From Asterias amurensis (lineage: Eukaryota > Echinodermata > Asteroidea > Forcipulatida > Asteriidae), in assembly GCF_032118995.1 (NCBI RefSeq), contig NC_092661.1, forward strand, positions 19,417,185 through 19,481,184: a DNA stretch of 64,000 bases, given 5' to 3'. The position numbers and the translations under genes were made by a program. This document shows, one piece after another, positions 1 to 12,500 of the stretch; position 1 is the first letter of the stretch, and the number at the start of each line of letters is the position of its first letter. The notes below the pieces were generated by a model. That model was not told the DNA's origin and searched no databases. It was given only the letters and a program-made list of their open reading frames with translations.

Positions 1-1378
1 CAGATCAGTGAACAGCCGCAATTCCCTTTTAAAACCAATTACTAAAAAGGTGGTTCATTGAACAGGATGTTGCATGGTTGGCGTATGGTTAGAATAATAT
101 AATGTTAGATTATTCTAGAATGAATTTGTGCAGGTGTACTCCCTAATTACTCAATTGTTTCGATCAATACAGTTTATGCCGAGATTAAAATGACGTCACG
201 GGCTCAGCAAAATGGTGAAAACAAATAGATAGACCATATAGCTAAATGATCGATTCTAACGCATAGCTTTTAAACTAGAAAATTTGTTAACGCTTCAAAA
301 AGCGTTTACATTTTTCTAGTTTTCGTCAGTCACTTTTTTTTTACTAACGAAATAATGAGCTGAAAATCACAGTGGGTTTTCCCAATCACAGCTTCTGAAA
401 TGACAGAGCAAAATATTCCTCAAGACTCATGATAATTCTGGAACACAACATACCACCGATGACCAACTTAATTCTTCGAATCACATTAAATAAACCATCA
501 AAAAGGACGCTGCATTAAGTAAGGTAACCATTATTTTATGCAGGCAAAAGGGGATTCTATTTCCGTAAAAGCAACCATCCCATCAGACAAACAATCAAAC
601 AATCATCCCCGGAACATCAACAAACAAACAAACAAACACAGACAAACACAACCAATAAACAATATTAAATATTGTACCCCAATGCTAGAAATATTTCGCC
701 AAGTTGTAGCATGATGCAAGCGATGCTCATGAAACCCCATAAGAAGCTGTTGTATATATAGAATCTAAGATTCTTTGAAAAGCTTGTTCTGTCAGTTTAT
801 CTTATGCGCTTCCAAAGAACCAGCCATAAGCACCTACTGTATAGTTTATTAGCAAATCCAAAACCTGAAACACAAATTATAATTTGATTGGCTGTTCCTT
901 TAAGGTCTTATATATGGAGTATCGACGCATAGCATCTGCATAGATGATGTAATTCAGCAAGGATGCCGGTCTATTCATGATTCGTGTATCATCACAGCAT
1001 CATCGTCATCATCGACATCAAAAAGTCCGGCATTAAGTATTGCTAGGCGCGTGCGATCGGCCAATCAGCGCCGTGCCCTACGTACTATTAGCTGGCCAAC
1101 ATCTGGGGGATTCACAGGCTCTTATTTCAAAATCTCCGGAAAGTTTGTCATTTGTGGAGCAAATTTCTGAGCGTACCGATGACATCTCACTAGAGAGCGA
1201 CGAAGTGTTACAAGGAGAAGTTCACAACATTTAGTGAATTTGGTTTTGAATTGTTGAACATCTCTGGTTTCAAATTAAGAATAATTTGCTCGGGAAAAAG
1301 GGTTTTGAAGGACTTCCGACGTCGAATTGAGTTCTTTTCTGATAAATAGAGGAACTGTTCATCGGTGAATCATTTTGC
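1..1378. other. upstream non-coding region of the NR2E receptor
   Basis: AT-rich sequence with no recognisable protein. It holds an (AAAC)n-type run at about 617-655, a TATATA near 909, a CATCAT/CGTCAT-rich stretch around 990-1020, and a 64-codon ORF at 1040-1234 without recognised similarity. The ORF may be an upstream ORF of exon 1a. Confidence 0.4.
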
Positions 1379-1454
1379 ATGGCCATGACTGATCTAGTGT
1401 CATCTTCGGCATGTGGTGGTGTGATGAGCTCACTGCACACTGTACCTAAATCAG
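1379..1454 (+). CDS. candidate upstream alternative first coding exon (1a) of the NR2E receptor
   Basis: An ATG at 1379 (a second in-frame ATG with better context at 1385) opens 25 codons reading MAMTDLVSSSACGG and so on. The exon ends at a perfect donor, TCAG|GTAAGT, in phase 1. That phase and the last G fit the acceptor at 9958 exactly, giving ...[19 protein letters not shown] and a 416-aa product instead of 435 aa. An in-frame TAA at 1343 bounds the reading frame upstream. A TATATA stretch lies near 909. Between it and the ATG are several short upstream ORFs, including one at 1040-1234, which would dampen translation if they are in the leader. The Ser/Gly-rich N-terminus is not diagnostic, so the exon could belong to another gene. 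Confidence 0.5.
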
Positions 1455-1837
1455 GTAAGTCAATATTCGGCTATTGTAGAACAAGCACCCAAGCATCACA
1501 CTTACTCAAACTCAAAAGCAACTAAGAGGCTCTTTTGTTTCATTGGACGAAAACAGAAACAAGGGTAGTGTAGTTTAAACAAATAACGTGCTGATACTGG
1601 CCACCATGCTCCGACAGTTTCCATCCTGCATTAGCAAAATGGCATTGCCAGTGAGGTTGCCTCCTAACGGTAGTTTTATTCGTTGGGTTCGTAATCGGGT
1701 CAAGATTCGAAAATCGGGTATTTTGGGTAAATCTGCTTTCAGTCAATCTTCTCGGCTTCTACTAAGATTGTGAGGAAGATAATCTATCCAGTTTTGAAAG
1801 GCTTAATTTGGTCCTCAAAAGAAGCAAACTTAAAACT

Positions 1838-2007
1838 CATTTTGAAATAATGACATTGTCAAAGAACTAACCTTTAAATTCATTTTGAAAATAATGACAT
1901 TCTCAAAGAACCAACCTTTATATTCAATTTGAAAATAATGACATTCTCACAGAACCAACCTTTACATTCAATTTGAAATAACGACATTCTCAAAGAACCA
2001 ACCTTAC
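1838..2007. repeat. 44-bp tandem repeat, four copies
   Basis: Copies begin near 1838, 1881, 1925 and 1969, giving periods of 43, 44 and 44 bp. Each contains the core GAAAATAATGACATTCTC followed by AAAGAACCAACCTT with a few substitutions. It is a short minisatellite in non-coding sequence. Confidence 0.8.
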
Positions 2008-2882
2008 AATATTGGTAGTAATGGCAATAAACTACACGTTGACTGAAACAACTAACTGTTAAGTGTTCAAACAGATGAAGAATTGAAAACAGAAAATGAG
2101 AAGGAAACTAGCCTTCCAATTGCCATGCCTCTATAATTTGGTGGTAGTGGGGATCTCTTGGCAAATTAATACATCGTAATGACTTTTGCCACAGATACAA
2201 TTGTGTTTGTTGTCTACACCTTTTGTAGGCTACTTGCCTTTGTCTGCATTAAGACTGATACCAATAATTCCCAAATTACAAGCACTCCATCGTCCGTAGA
2301 AAATTACATAAGAAATGTTTGCCACCTCATGACGATTTACGAGTTGGACCGCGTCATGAGAGGTTTAACATCCACACAACGAGAGCAAAAAACAAGGCGA
2401 GCGAGTTGACGTGGTTTTATGGGCCTGGAATTACAGCCAGGTGCACGGCCTCCCATCGCCAGAGCGACACGGTAACATCCCGGTCTCCCTGGATGTGGCG
2501 AATATCACACCTATAATGTGTCCATTACGCTCAACATAATGATGTGTGTTTTTCATTTAAGAAGTGAAGAAAAGACATCGGCTTTTGGTTTATTAGCTGC
2601 AATCGAGACAGCTTTGAAAGTCTAATTAGACTAAACCAAGAAATTTTGCGAGATTTAAAGAGAGGGAATTCGAGTTTCAATGACTTCACGTAACTTATTG
2701 AAGTACTTTGACTAATCCAATGTTGCTTTTGTTACAAAACTTAACACTCGAACTGTCTTTACACATTGAATACTATGTCAAATAATGAGGCAGATCGTAT
2801 GCATTACACGTTTTAAATATAAATCAGAAGCATGTCATTGAAGAACTACAGTCTGTCTGGCATAACTTATGTGAGATTTTAC

Positions 2883-3268
2883 TTAAAGACACTGGACACT
2901 ATTGGTTTTTGTCAAAGATCAGTCTTCTCACTTGGTGTATCTCAACATATGCATAAAATAACAAACCTGTGAAAATTTGAGCTCGATTGGTCGTCGGAAT
3001 TGCGAGATAACTATATGAAAGAAAGAACACCCTTGTCACACGAAGTTGTGTGCTTTCAGATGCTTGATTTCGAGACCTCAAATTCTAAATCTGAGGTCTC
3101 GAAATCAAATTCGTGGAAAATTACTTCTTTCTCGAAAACTAAGTCACTTCAGAGGGAGCCGTTTCTCACAATGTTTTATACTATCAACGTCTCCATTACT
3201 CGTTACCAAGTGAGGTATTATGCTGATAATTATTTTGAGTAATTACCAATAGTGTCCACTGCCTTTAA
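2883..3268 (+). mobile_element. TTAA-flanked MITE, family A, copy 1
   Basis: 386 bp bounded by TTAA at both ends. The terminal inverted repeats are 22-24 bp and read TTAAAG[A/G]CA[C/G]TGGACACTAT inward. The centre holds an inverted pair of GAGACCTCA blocks. There is no coding capacity. The layout is that of a non-autonomous DNA transposon. TTAA duplication is typical of piggyBac-type transposases, so that superfamily is an inference. It abuts a second copy in the same orientation, sharing the TTAA at 3265-3268. Confidence 0.75.
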
Positions 3269-3660
3269 AGACACTGGACACTATTTGTAATTGTCAAAGA
3301 CAAGTCTTCGCACTTGGTAAATCTCAACAAATGCATAAAATAACAAACCTGTGAAAATTTGAACACAACTGCAGTCGTCGAAGTTGCGAGAGAATAATGG
3401 AAGAAAAAACGCCCTAGTTGCACAAGTTGTGTGCTTTCAGATGCTTGATTTAGAGACCTCAAATTCTAATTCTGAGGTCTCGAATCAAATTCAAATATTT
3501 TAGTGAGAAATTGCTTCTTTCTAAAATACTACGCTACTTCAGAGGGAGCTGTTTCCCACTAACGTTTTATACGATCAACAGCTCTCCAATACTCGTTACC
3601 AAGTAAGGTTTTATGCTAATAATTATTTTGAGTAATACCAATAGTGTCCACTGCCTTTCA
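3265..3660 (+). mobile_element. TTAA-flanked MITE, family A, copy 2
   Basis: A second full-length family A copy, directly head-to-tail with the first and starting at the shared TTAA (3265-3268). Its right end reads GTGTCCACTGCCTTTCA, so the outer TTAA has decayed. The interior is about 85-90 percent like copy 1 by eye, with the same GAGACCTCA palindrome. Confidence 0.7.
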
Positions 3661-6600
3661 ATAACCAAAAATGTGTACTTTAAAACAATAATAATAATTG
3701 GAAACTTTTGCCTACACTATAGAACTGACTCTCTGTTGATGTAGTTTCTGATGAGGTTGGGTATCATGAAAACTCTGTCCATTTTAATGATTGTTAACTT
3801 ATTAGTGCATGTCCCATTGAAGAATAGTTTCAATCTTCAGAGCGTTTTTGTCAGACAAACTGTCAAAAAGAAAACTCAGTTGAACACTATAACTAGTGTC
3901 CAACAATTTGTATTATCTAGTCATCATTCACGAAGGCAGGCAGTGCATCAATTAACCTTGAATTAAAGGCGAGTGCATGCTGAATTAGTTTTGCCTAATC
4001 GTCAACCAATTAAATAACTTTCTAAGCGCAAATATCACGAGTCCATAATTACTCATTTCAGTCTACAGTCAAAAATATTGCCCTGTATGCATGTTGCGCA
4101 AAGTACCCAGAAATTGAGACTGGGTCAAAGGAGCTGAAGAAAACGCAGATTTTGAGAGAAATTAGTGTATTTAATTAGAGCAACGCTTAGAATTTGTTTA
4201 TAAATCTTAGTAACCTTGTCGCTTTAAATAAAAACTGCTTACGAACTTGTCGACTGGCCATCTGCGCATGCTCAGAAAACAGAAGGCCACGTTTGGGACC
4301 AAACTATCAATTAATCACTCAAAAAAGTATGAATAAAAGTGGGCGTGGTTTAGCCCAAGAAGCAACCAATAGCTAGGGGAGGAAGTGGGTGACTAGACGG
4401 GTATTGGCTCCAGTGGTAACCGTGGGAAAGTTTAGTAGCAGAATGCCAATGCACACCCTCTTAACACCTAGCGGAACTAAGACCTTCAAATCAGCGTCAC
4501 GTTTTGTGTTCGTCTGCTCCTGGAATTTATTGTCATGGCTATCAATGTCAATCCAGTTTACAAATCAATTATACAATTTCCAAACGAAACTTTCATACAC
4601 ACAAAGGCAGATAGGACTATCGTAAATTATTTCCCTGACGTCGCATTAGCGCCCGCTTTGATAATAAAGTCGATTGATTAAAACTCTTATAATGATGTTT
4701 CTTGTAAATCTACTTTCTAATGGGTTGTCATTGAAGTATGAGATCAAAAAAAGTAGACCATGTATTCTGTGACGTCACGTAATTTTTAATACAGGAGACA
4801 AGAAGCATGCACTGTGTACAAAGCTAGCTCAAAATAAGGAAAATACACGCCAAAACAAGTTTTTACAACAATTTTTGTGCGTACAAATATAGTATGTCCA
4901 TATTATGACCAGTGTATAGTAACGTGCCTGCCAACAAAAAAATGCCCGGAAATGTACGAAGTCACTCTTTCTATTCACAAAGTGTTAACGATCTTTGTAA
5001 AACATTCAAATGACAATATCGATGAATAAAAAATATATAAAAAATACGGTTTCAAAAACGAAAATTTCACTCAACAGTCATAGTAATAATAAAACCGATG
5101 TAGGCCCATAGTACATTTACATCGATGAAGGGCCCATGTTGCTGTCCTGATCAGTTTCACCCAGAGACGCATCGAACAAATCGCATACACACAAATATCG
5201 ATTACCAGGAAACACACAGGAAACAGTCGTCGATATAACCACACATAAAACAGCGTTGGGAAAAGTTCTGACTATAAGATCACGTGACAAAAGACAAAAG
5301 CGTAAAGATGGAGTGACTATGATAAAACAGATGATGGTCTTTGTGTAATTATGACACCTGCCTCAAACGGAATTCCCAAAGTCGATTGATTGCCATCGTG
5401 GGAAAACTTCAGCTACTAATTATTATTGTTTCAATGAACGAATAATCGATAATTAAATACCAAACATGATACAACCCTATCAAAAGCTATAATCAACTTC
5501 ACAGGTGATTTCAAAACAGAAGTGATTATGAAACTTATATGAAGAAAGCAAGACATACGTCTCATTTGGATCAAGACGAAAAGTTAAATACACAATCAAC
5601 GGCAGCACCAAGAACTTCTTCCAAAAACAAAGATTACAGTTCCAAACCACGAAAATACAACAACTGACGCTTTTTACAGTTTCTACAGTGCAACATTTTG
5701 TGTATGGCCTAACGCATAAAGACAGTGGCCATTCTAGCAACTTTCGGTTCCCATCAAATACCATCTTCAGAAATGAAACTTTACCTCAGGATGCAGATCT
5801 TAAATTCAAGACTAAAAATCATAAGTGAGACAGAAGTTCTTTTTGTTCAATACCTCCCCACCATGCGCCTCTTCAATTTTCAAACTCATCCACCTTTTCA
5901 TGCACAATAGATTTCAACGGACCGGGCAAGAAAACCAGCTCAATATAAACAGTTCTCAAGGCTTTTAAATCTTGTTGCTGAATACATGGCATGAGTTTAC
6001 TACTCCAGAGACAGCTGTTCAGAAAGTGAAAGGGACAGGAAAGCGTAGTGAAGATGAGCGACTGCAGGTCCCACTTGAAGCGACTATCGCCGCGGTGTGG
6101 TCACCGTTGCGCTCGGCACGTGCCCGATGCACAAACTCCTATCTAAGTGTTTTTACCAACTTTCTATTATCATTACTTGACCTTCTCGTCACGTTTTGTC
6201 AACTTAAAAGTGATTGGTTGCAGCACAAGTAGCGAGAACATCCACTGATCGGAAATATATCGTCGTATATTTCCTAGGCTCGTTTATACCAATACATGAT
6301 ACAGTAATCTATTACAACAAACAAATAATATAATAAAAAAACCTTTAAAAACCCCCAATTCACTCGAAAGTTTTGTTCAAAGTTGAAGAGTTATTCTTTA
6401 ACGAGGCTTATATTTAAGAGATCATGACTGTAAAAGTGTGACTCTCTCTCCTAAACAGACCAATAGGAATCATTGTATAAACATTTTAGCAAGTTGAAAA
6501 TGAAGATGACACTTGCATTGAACCAAAAAGAACCGGATGAATCAAACTACCAGCACAGACTGCTGACCAATGAAAGGCTCGTTTACACAATCAGGAAAAA

Positions 6601-7194
6601 GGAAAACAACATTACTGTTCCCAAACCAACGCAATGCACACATTAAGACATGGATACCAGTTGCGTCTGGCCAATAGAAAACGTCGTTACAGAGACATAC
6701 AGGAAGGAACTCGAAACAAGATCCCAACTCCTCAAATCGACCAATGAGATCATAACAGAAAGATTTATTTGTGATAAACTCACATCTAACATTTAACTGT
6801 TTAACAATAATAAATCGTTGTTTTTTGTAAGCAGCAAACACCTGTTATATTCCGTGTTTACTCATGAGCCAGATTACAAGGTTTTGGGGGTTTTGATTTC
6901 TGGTGAGACAACAAGAGCTGACCTTCAGAGCTGTAGGCCTCGTGGGGCCAAAGGTGCCAATTCCTTGCCGCAGTTGCAACAAAACTACGCTCACAATGAC
7001 CCAACAAGAAATTTCTCACGGACAATTTTTTTTAGCCGTTTTTGGACTAGATGATAAAGGACATTTTGTGCGTGTCATCCATTTTAAAAATGATAAAGAT
7101 TCCTTTAAACTCTTCCTTTTTTTCACAGATTTATTAAGTGCAGATGTTTATCTGGGTAAACAATATTTCTGTTAATATAAAAGGGCAGTACTGA

Positions 7195-7330
7195 TACTTC
7201 ACGGAGGCAACGAAGGCGTCGTCTTCGTGCCATTGAAATGCTCCAGTAGAAATTGACAGTTTTCCTCGTAGGGTGTCCTTTACCAAGGAGAAAATGCCTT
7301 GGTGCCCTTGCCCTTTTAAAAACGAAACAT
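7195..7330 (+). repeat. dispersed repeat, family F, copy 1
   Basis: This stretch shares an ordered series of blocks with 31875-32005: GTGCCATTGAAAT, CCAGT, TTTCCTC, ACCA, GAGAAA and ATGCCTTGGTGCCCTTGCCC. It has no coding capacity and no visible terminal repeats. It may be a fragment of a SINE-like or MITE-like element. Confidence 0.5.
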
Positions 7331-9441
7331 ACGGGCCTGAAAGGGGCTTAGCAACCCCACCCTCAACCGTTTTGGTGCCTGACCGGACGGCATTGTGACA
7401 GTGTCGAAATGCAGCAGGCTGGCCCGCCCGCATTACGCGCTTGGTTGCGTGAACATCTGACGGATCGTGGGAAAACCACAAAGTTCGCACCCTGACCTGT
7501 TTACACACTAGAGAATGACAACAAGATACAACGGCTCAACATACAGCCAGAAACACCTTTTCCTAAGAAATCTTTTAGGGCTGTTCTAAAATTAGAGGGG
7601 TATGTTTGATTGGCATGAGCGTTTTGCTCCACGTTCAATGATTGGCACGGAGTATATGGGGTGAACCATCTTTAAGGAACACTGATAAATGGTTCTCAAG
7701 AAGTATCCAACTACATCAAATGTATGAAAAATTGTCAATATGAAAACACTGATTTAAAACTTGAAGGTACACTCTATTTTACCAAGTCTCAATACAATTC
7801 AGTGACTCTAAGAAAAGGAATTCGAAGATCACAAAGTGTAACCACAATTTCAGGCAAAGCAAACTTGCATGTGTTTACTCTCGTTTGTTAAAATCGCAAA
7901 AGAGGCTGGTCTGAGTTTTACCCCCTGGAAATTAAATAGCTGCGTAAATCTAGCGGTGCCACTTGCAGTAGACAGCAATACTTGAACTCGCCGATTGGTA
8001 AAATTCCCATACCCAGGAATTACGAATCAAAAAATCGAATCGAAAAAACTGATCACAACAGAAATAAATTAAACCATCTGTTTGGTGCATTCATGGGAAA
8101 TATGAATGCAGTTTGACAACTATTGTCTTTTGACTAAAACACTGCGTGTATACGAGAGCAGGATACGTTTCCCAGGACGGGATTAAAATCTGGAAATACC
8201 AAAAATCGATGCATAATGTAAAGAAGTGAAGTGAATTTGGGTGACTCGGTTTGGAATTCACACAGTGTTTGGGCCAATTGTCACTCGATTATAGGATTAT
8301 TTGGCAGCATTTATTCACACAGTGTTCGTGGGAAAGAAAACAATCCATGAATAGCTTCATCATGGCATTGACTCCATATGTCATTGGCTTAATAAAAATC
8401 TATCATGAAATTACAAGAAATTAGGGCTGTACAAAGGGAAAGCATATACTCCCATCAGAAAATAATCCATTTTAGAAAAAGCATTATTATTCTTTTTTTA
8501 GAGACAAAATCACGTCGATAGTTTGGCAGCCGAAACTGTTGCAGACTGAGTCACAATCCAAAATCCTTAAAAAGAAAATGTAGAAGCAATTAAAAATTAC
8601 AACGAATGAACGAGGTTATCACTATCAGCTTTGAAAACTGAGTTTAGGGTTAACAGAGAGTTAGAATAGTCCAACGTGGTCCACCTGTCACCGGAAGTTC
8701 CGTTTGAAAAGTATTCCTTGGTAACTTCTGAGCAGACAACAAAGTGTGTTTACTTTAAAAGGTGTGCTTTTATTTTGCTCATTTTGGCTTTACATTATGT
8801 CTGTTACGATCGCCTTAAAGTCCCACCAGCTTTGTTCAAACAACCTAAAGAAAACTTACAAAATATTTTACTGTTACTTAATAACAAGTTCATGCTCTGG
8901 AAAGCAAAAAACAACAATTTATACAATGCTTACAAAGTACCTATTGTAAACCTGTCTGAGTTGGGCTATTGACGCGTCAATAGTGGTTCTCTACCGGTCG
9001 GCTACGGGGCTGAGTGAATCTCGACTCACGGCGCGGACTGCTCATAACACACCGGTTCAAGAGAAAACAAACCGGCACGCGTCAGGCACCTTCCCTAACC
9101 AATATTTGGCTCCGTTTAGGAACTGCTACAAAAACTCTCATTCCATAAGAGGAAACAGACGATCTTTTTTTGTACATTCTGGATCAGCCTTGAGATAATC
9201 ATGGGTCGTTACAATAGATAACTGGGGCAGGTTTAAATTGAGAACAATACCTGCCATGGTTGATGCCTTATGCTGCGGTGCTATGCCCAACCCGTGCCAC
9301 TGCTTTCTCACGGGATCCCGCCACGCGTGCACTAATTGCCGAATCACGACCTCCACGCGATACGCACGCGAAATTGTTTTACTGTGTACATGCCATAGGG
9401 CTCTTTAGCAAAACACATAAAACAATAACCACCAGAGTTTA

Positions 9442-9477
9442 TATAAATAGGCCACAGATTGATTCAGAAATCATTTC
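9442..9477 (+). promoter_or_regulatory. core promoter of NR2E exon 1b: TATA box plus initiator
   Basis: TATAAATAG at 9442-9450 is followed by TCATTTC at 9471-9477, a full match to the initiator consensus YYANWYY. The initiator A at 9473 is 31 bp after the first T of the TATA box, the canonical spacing. The implied leader of 56 nt contains no ATG before the start at 9529, which has A at -3. This supports exon 1b as a real transcription start even though its splice donor (AAAG|GTTCGC) is weak. Confidence 0.6.
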
Positions 9478-9528
9478 TCTCTGCTAGGGACTCCACTCTT
9501 AGATCGACTTTGTAAACCAAGCACAAGG

Positions 9529-12500
9529 ATGAAGCTCACTTGTGAAGAAACTTTTGAGCAAGTGTTAAGCCGCAAGCCTGTAGGAGTACCAGCACGTTTG
9601 CTGTGTACTAGCCGTAGAGAAGAAGTAATATGCGACAGACGAGGCATCGAGTGGAGAAAAGGTTCGCATTTTAGAAACCATTAAAACACAGCATTATTTG
9701 GCAAACGACTCTCGTTTCAAGTTTGTTTTTCTTTCGCTGGGCCACTTTGGGTTCGAACTTGTCCTTATCCTCTAATGAAACACCATGGACAATGCAACTT
9801 GTCATTATTCTTTTCCGCGTCTAAAATGGTCGTTATCTTCTTCTATAGAAGAGACAAACCAACGAACTTCACAGAACCTTCAAATTTGTTTAGAATATAT
9901 GATGAAGTTTGATGTAATTTCTTTAAACAATGTATTTGATTGTTTTCTTCTTTCTAGGGGACCGTCTTCTGGATATCCCATGCAAGGTTTGTGGTGACCG
10001 TAGTTCGGGCAAGCACTACGGCGTGTATGCCTGTGACGGCTGCAGTGGGTTCTTCAAGCGCTCCATCCACAGGAATCGTGTGTACACGTGCAAACAACAG
10101 GGCAAAGGTGGGGGCTGCTGCCCTATTGACAAAACCCATCGCAACCAGTGCAGGGCGTGCCGCTTGCAGAAATGCTTTGATGCACACATGAACAAGGATG
10201 GTGAGTCTCTTAAACTGTTTGTATTAGGATATTATTGTCTGATTCATTGTGATAAACCATTAATCTCTTTGATTTAGTTTGTAAATTAACTAACACACGC
10301 TAAATCAGTTGGCTAGTGAACCTGGTGCCTGCATTGGAAATTGAAATCAAACAATACTGTACATAAAATGACATATAAAGTATTTCATATTGAAGATTTT
10401 GAAGAAAACTGAGTATCATTATCGGTAAAATACGCTGATTTTCCGACTTCAGCTTCACTGAAAATCGATAGGAGCTGTATTATTAAACTAAATTCGTGGC
10501 GGACAAAATATTCAATTAACTTTGCAACCGTCTGACATGCGGGCCCTTCCCCGTCACCTTGGTCCAAGTCTCCATCTATATCTAACTCCGTAATCATGTA
10601 CATTATCATCCACATCACTGAATTCGCACCATCACACATCGCGCTTAATATTAACATCGGCAAAAATAAATAGAAAGTTCCTGCACTTTTCACACTACTG
10701 ACAAGTCGATTATGCAGTTATGATCAGTCATAGTTTGTACCAATTAGTTTATGCTATAACAGTAAATGAGAACAGACAAAATTATATTTATGTGATTACC
10801 CTATTTTGTTTAAGCAGTTTAACCAAGACTTATTTCCCCATGGTTACTCGTGGTCCTTTCTTTAACGTTAAACCAGAATAGGAATCACCGTTTGGTTATT
10901 TCATTTAATTAGTTCGCTTATCATTATAAAAATGCTTAGCACGAATCTCCAGTATTTGATGGTTATCAACTAATCCTTTGAACACCTCACCGACGGATTT
11001 TGTAGCTGTGACAATTAAATGGTACAGACAAGTTTAGTTGGTTCCTATAAATCAAGTGAAATGCCTATAATTACATACAAAAAGGTTCCGACAACTGGTT
11101 GTCTGTATAAAAATGCTTACGACCAAATACAAGCTTAGAAAATATCTGCTTATTGGCTCTTATTCAAGCACGGTCGGGGACTTACGAACACCGTACCTAG
11201 TCGACTCAGTAGGGCTTCCGATTTTTAATAAAAGTCGACTCTACGTTTTGCAGCAGGCGAGCGTGAGACGAAACGGTCAGAGTGGGGAGACCGCTGTTTC
11301 ACACCAAGGTGTGAACACAGAGTAGTCCTCAAAATTAGCTTTGGGCGGGAAGCACTGAATTTATGGACAAAAAAATAATATAAAATTTTGACTTCGGCTT
11401 TGAAGTATGAATGGCCTTGGCTGTATGGCGCGGAGCTTGCGGTTCAAGAATAACAGAATAATCTGAAAAACTAAGGAAATGCTTGGATTTGTCTATGGTT
11501 GTGCGTGGAGTCGACTGATCGTACAGAGCGAGCGAGATATTACAAACTTTATTTTATATTCCGAAAACGCTGAGCAGTATGTTATGAAAATAGTTAGAAA
11601 ATGAATTTCAGAAAAAAAACCCTATTTGGATTTTATTTTAGACAAAGGAATATCGAGCAAATTTAACGAAGTAGGACTAGGCCTATTGTAAAATATTCAT
11701 CGAGATTCATAAAAGGAAACCCAACAAAACGTTAATACTTCGTAAATTGGTTGAAATCATTTAATAAATATGTCATTTTTCACCAAACTGTATACTGATG
11801 TACATTGTTGCCACAAATAGAGACACTTCCCCCCCCCCCCCAATTGAAAATTTAAAACTTGAGATAATTATAACCAGAATATAAAATGTTAAGTTTTATA
11901 AAGTTTTATGGATCACTTGTGGCTAATAATAATAACTCAATGTTTCAAACTATTGTTCTATTCACACATATTAGTTGCACCTTTGCAATAAAGTTTATTA
12001 TTTTTTCACAAACGTCTTCGGAGTACGGTAAATATTATGTCTGCAAATGTGTAACATCATGTTCCGCGTGCCCAATTCTGCCACGTTGTACAGTAGGCCA
12101 ATAACATGTATAGTGTCACACACTCGAGCTGTAAGAGGGGAGCTTTACTAATATCTGCTTCATTTTGAGACATTACTTTGTTCTTCAGTATATTACATAG
12201 TTTGTCAATACGTAAACATCGTAATTCAAATTGCTAGTTTCTTAGATCGCTTTGAGATCACTTCTGTACTAAGAAATGGTGTTCTGAAGGTGCTTGTTCA
12301 ATCTCAGCATAATCGGAAAAGACTGCTCAGATTGCGTTAAGACTATGTAAGTGTAAAAATCCACATGTGATCGGAGACGGAACATTTTTCAAACCTTTCA
12401 TTCAAAACGTGTGAAAATAATTCTGTCCTGAGGAACATAAGGTTTCCTGAAGCTGCTGGACAAATCTTTGCATGATCCGACTAACAAAAATTCAAACCGC

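Larger units (their letters stand above)
1455..9441. other. non-coding interval between candidate exons 1a and 1b
   Basis: If exon 1a is used, this lies within an 8.5-kb first intron; otherwise it is 5' flank. It contains a 44-bp tandem repeat (1838-2007), two abutting MITEs (2883-3660) and a dispersed repeat fragment (7195-7330). I see no convincing coding exon here; the ORFs are short and unlike known proteins. Confidence 0.5.

Noticed and set aside
1040-1234. 64-codon ORF upstream of exon 1a as a separate protein gene
   Set aside because: No recognisable family, no splice signals of its own, and it lies where the leader of exon 1a would be. It is better treated as a possible upstream ORF.
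3000-3242. 80-codon ORF
   Set aside because: It lies wholly inside a family A MITE; the matching ORFs at 33745-33933 and 33894-34145 come from another copy of the same element.
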